Below are positions 63,386-64,000 of a stretch of DNA of 64,000 nucleotides, piece by piece. The notes below the pieces were generated by a model, which saw only the letters and a program-made list of their open reading frames with translations, was not told the origin of the DNA and ran no database searches. Every line of letters starts with the position of its first letter. The first letter of the stretch is position 1. The translations under genes were made by a program, and so were the position numbers. The DNA is from Planctomycetes bacterium GWF2_41_51. Lineage in GTDB: Bacteria; Planctomycetota; Phycisphaerae; Sedimentisphaerales; UBA12454. The DNA is taken from positions 1 through 64,000 of the forward strand of contig MHXZ01000102.1 of assembly GCA_001825665.1 (NCBI GenBank), in the 5' to 3' direction.

Positions 63386-64000
63386 ATGATGTTCAAACAA
63401 CTGCATTTCAAAAAAATTATTTTGCTTTCAATTACTTTTCTTCTTTCGGCGACATTTGCTTCTCCGGTGCATGGACCTGCTGCGGACTTGCTGGAATCTC
63501 TCGTTCGATTTGAACCCTGGGCAGAATCGATCTGGACAGATTGCAACTCTATCCCTGGTTCGGGGTATTTTGGAGATGGCAAGAGTGACGGCAATGGCGG
63601 CATACGAGGAACTTGCGGCATTGCGTTAAGCTATGCAGTTCTTCTCCTCGAATTTCCTGATGCTCCGCAGCGCCCGCAAAGGCTTAGGCGAATTGAGGCG
63701 ACTCTGCGTTATGCTTCACAAACTCACGCAACCGGGCCGGCAAAATCGGTTGCTGTTAACCGAAAGAAATGGGGCGGAAGCTGGCAAAGCTCTCTTTGGG
63801 CCGCAATGATGGGCTTTAGCGCAGCATTGCTCGAAAAAGAACTTGACCCGCAAGTAGTGTCAGATTGTAAGCGAGTAATAGCTTTTGAAGCAGACCGATT
63901 AGTAAGCATACAGCCGGTATCAAGATACAAAGGAAATTCCAGCGCAGAAGAAAATGCATGGAATTCCAGCATACCTGCCTTGGCGGCCGCTTGGATGCCT
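63386..64000 (+). CDS. secreted protein, partial (runs off the right end)
   Basis: Open frame of 205 residues with no stop before the window edge, missing from the ORF track for that reason. A signal peptide (LLSITFLLSATFASPVHG) is followed by GSGYFGDGKSDGNGGIRGTCGIALSYAVLL, RRIEATLRYASQTHATGP, KKWGGSWQSSLWAAMMGFSAAL and SAEENAWNSSIPALAAAW. The repeated helical pattern suggests an alpha/alpha-barrel enzyme of the kind used on polysaccharides, but I do not recognise the family. It begins 8 bp after manA. Confidence 0.6.
   Translation, partial: MMFKQLHFKKIILLSITFLLSATFASPVHGPAADLLESLVRFEPWAESIWTDCNSIPGSGYFGDGKSDGNGGIRGTCGIALSYAVLLLEFPDAPQRPQRLRRIEATLRYASQTHATGPAKSVAVNRKKWGGSWQSSLWAAMMGFSAALLEKELDPQVVSDCKRVIAFEADRLVSIQPVSRYKGNSSAEENAWNSSIPALAAAWMP

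Noticed and set aside
63166-63972. Two - strand ORFs at the right end
   Set aside because: They are antisense to manA and to the partial secreted gene that runs off the end, whose + strand reading has a signal peptide and an unbroken frame.
1-64000. CRISPR arrays, tRNA or rRNA genes, complete insertion sequences
   Set aside because: No regularly spaced repeats, no tRNA-like or rRNA-like stretches and no transposase gene were seen when reading the window; only an integrase remnant is present.

Overview
The window looks like a chromosome segment of an AT-rich, polysaccharide-degrading planctomycete of the Phycisphaerae/Sedimentisphaerales type. This is inferred from content, not from a marker gene. 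The clues are short dockerin-like repeats (GDLNxDxxVDxxDFxxFxxxWL), a pseudopilin with an H-x-DG-type C-terminus, GxGYxYP proteins, many secreted multi-domain glycosidases, and an integrase remnant of the planctomycete kind. No rRNA, tRNA or CRISPR array was seen.

Region 1 (1-8.1 kb, + strand) is a defence-like DNA-processing operon. It encodes a DnaQ-type exonuclease with a TerB-like tail (cut by the window edge), a membrane-anchored TerB_N/TerB/TerB_C protein, a BrxD-like P-loop ATPase and an Lhr/BrxHI-like helicase. It is followed by two YHYH-type secreted genes. Both appear broken by single-base frameshifts in homopolymers; one of them probably once encoded a YHYH-coiled coil-nuclease-zinc finger protein.

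Region 2 (8.1-15.1 kb) holds conflict genes. On the - strand are an ASCH protein, a large GNAT-PIN-ASCH fusion, an unrecognised protein and an AbiEi/AbiEii toxin-antitoxin pair with a readable promoter/operator. On the + strand is a Fic gene with a 5' frameshift and a clipped C-terminus.

Region 3 (15.1-21.5 kb) has two orphan sensor histidine kinases and then debris: a tyrosine-recombinase fragment, a double-HTH regulator and a C-terminal fragment of a ComM/YifB ATPase. This looks like the edge of an old mobile island.

Region 4 (21.5-64 kb) is a large carbohydrate-use locus. A - strand operon (GH38-like protein, HAD phosphatase, GxGYxYP protein) diverges from a GntR/LacI-type regulator across a compact promoter region with a palindrome. 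From the regulator onward all genes are on the + strand: a dockerin protein, an SSS symporter, a CBM9-like protein, a pseudopilin, four GH127-like beta-L-arabinofuranosidases (three secreted, one cytoplasmic), an AraC regulator, a GH51 alpha-L-arabinofuranosidase, an intracellular sugar module (TIM-barrel epimerase, RpiB-like isomerase, DhaK, DhaL, GRP-family transporter, fucose/arabinose-isomerase-like protein), another GxGYxYP protein, a second GH38, an Nramp-like transporter that lacks the metal-binding motifs, a class I mannose-6-phosphate isomerase and a partial secreted protein. Together they suggest attack on an arabinofuranose- and possibly mannose-containing glycan. The released ketose may be phosphorylated by a DhaKL-type kinase, because no FGGY sugar kinase is visible. 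That pathway is the most interesting metabolic hypothesis here; the TerB/BrxD/helicase operon and the GNAT-PIN-ASCH pair are the most interesting conflict-system candidates.
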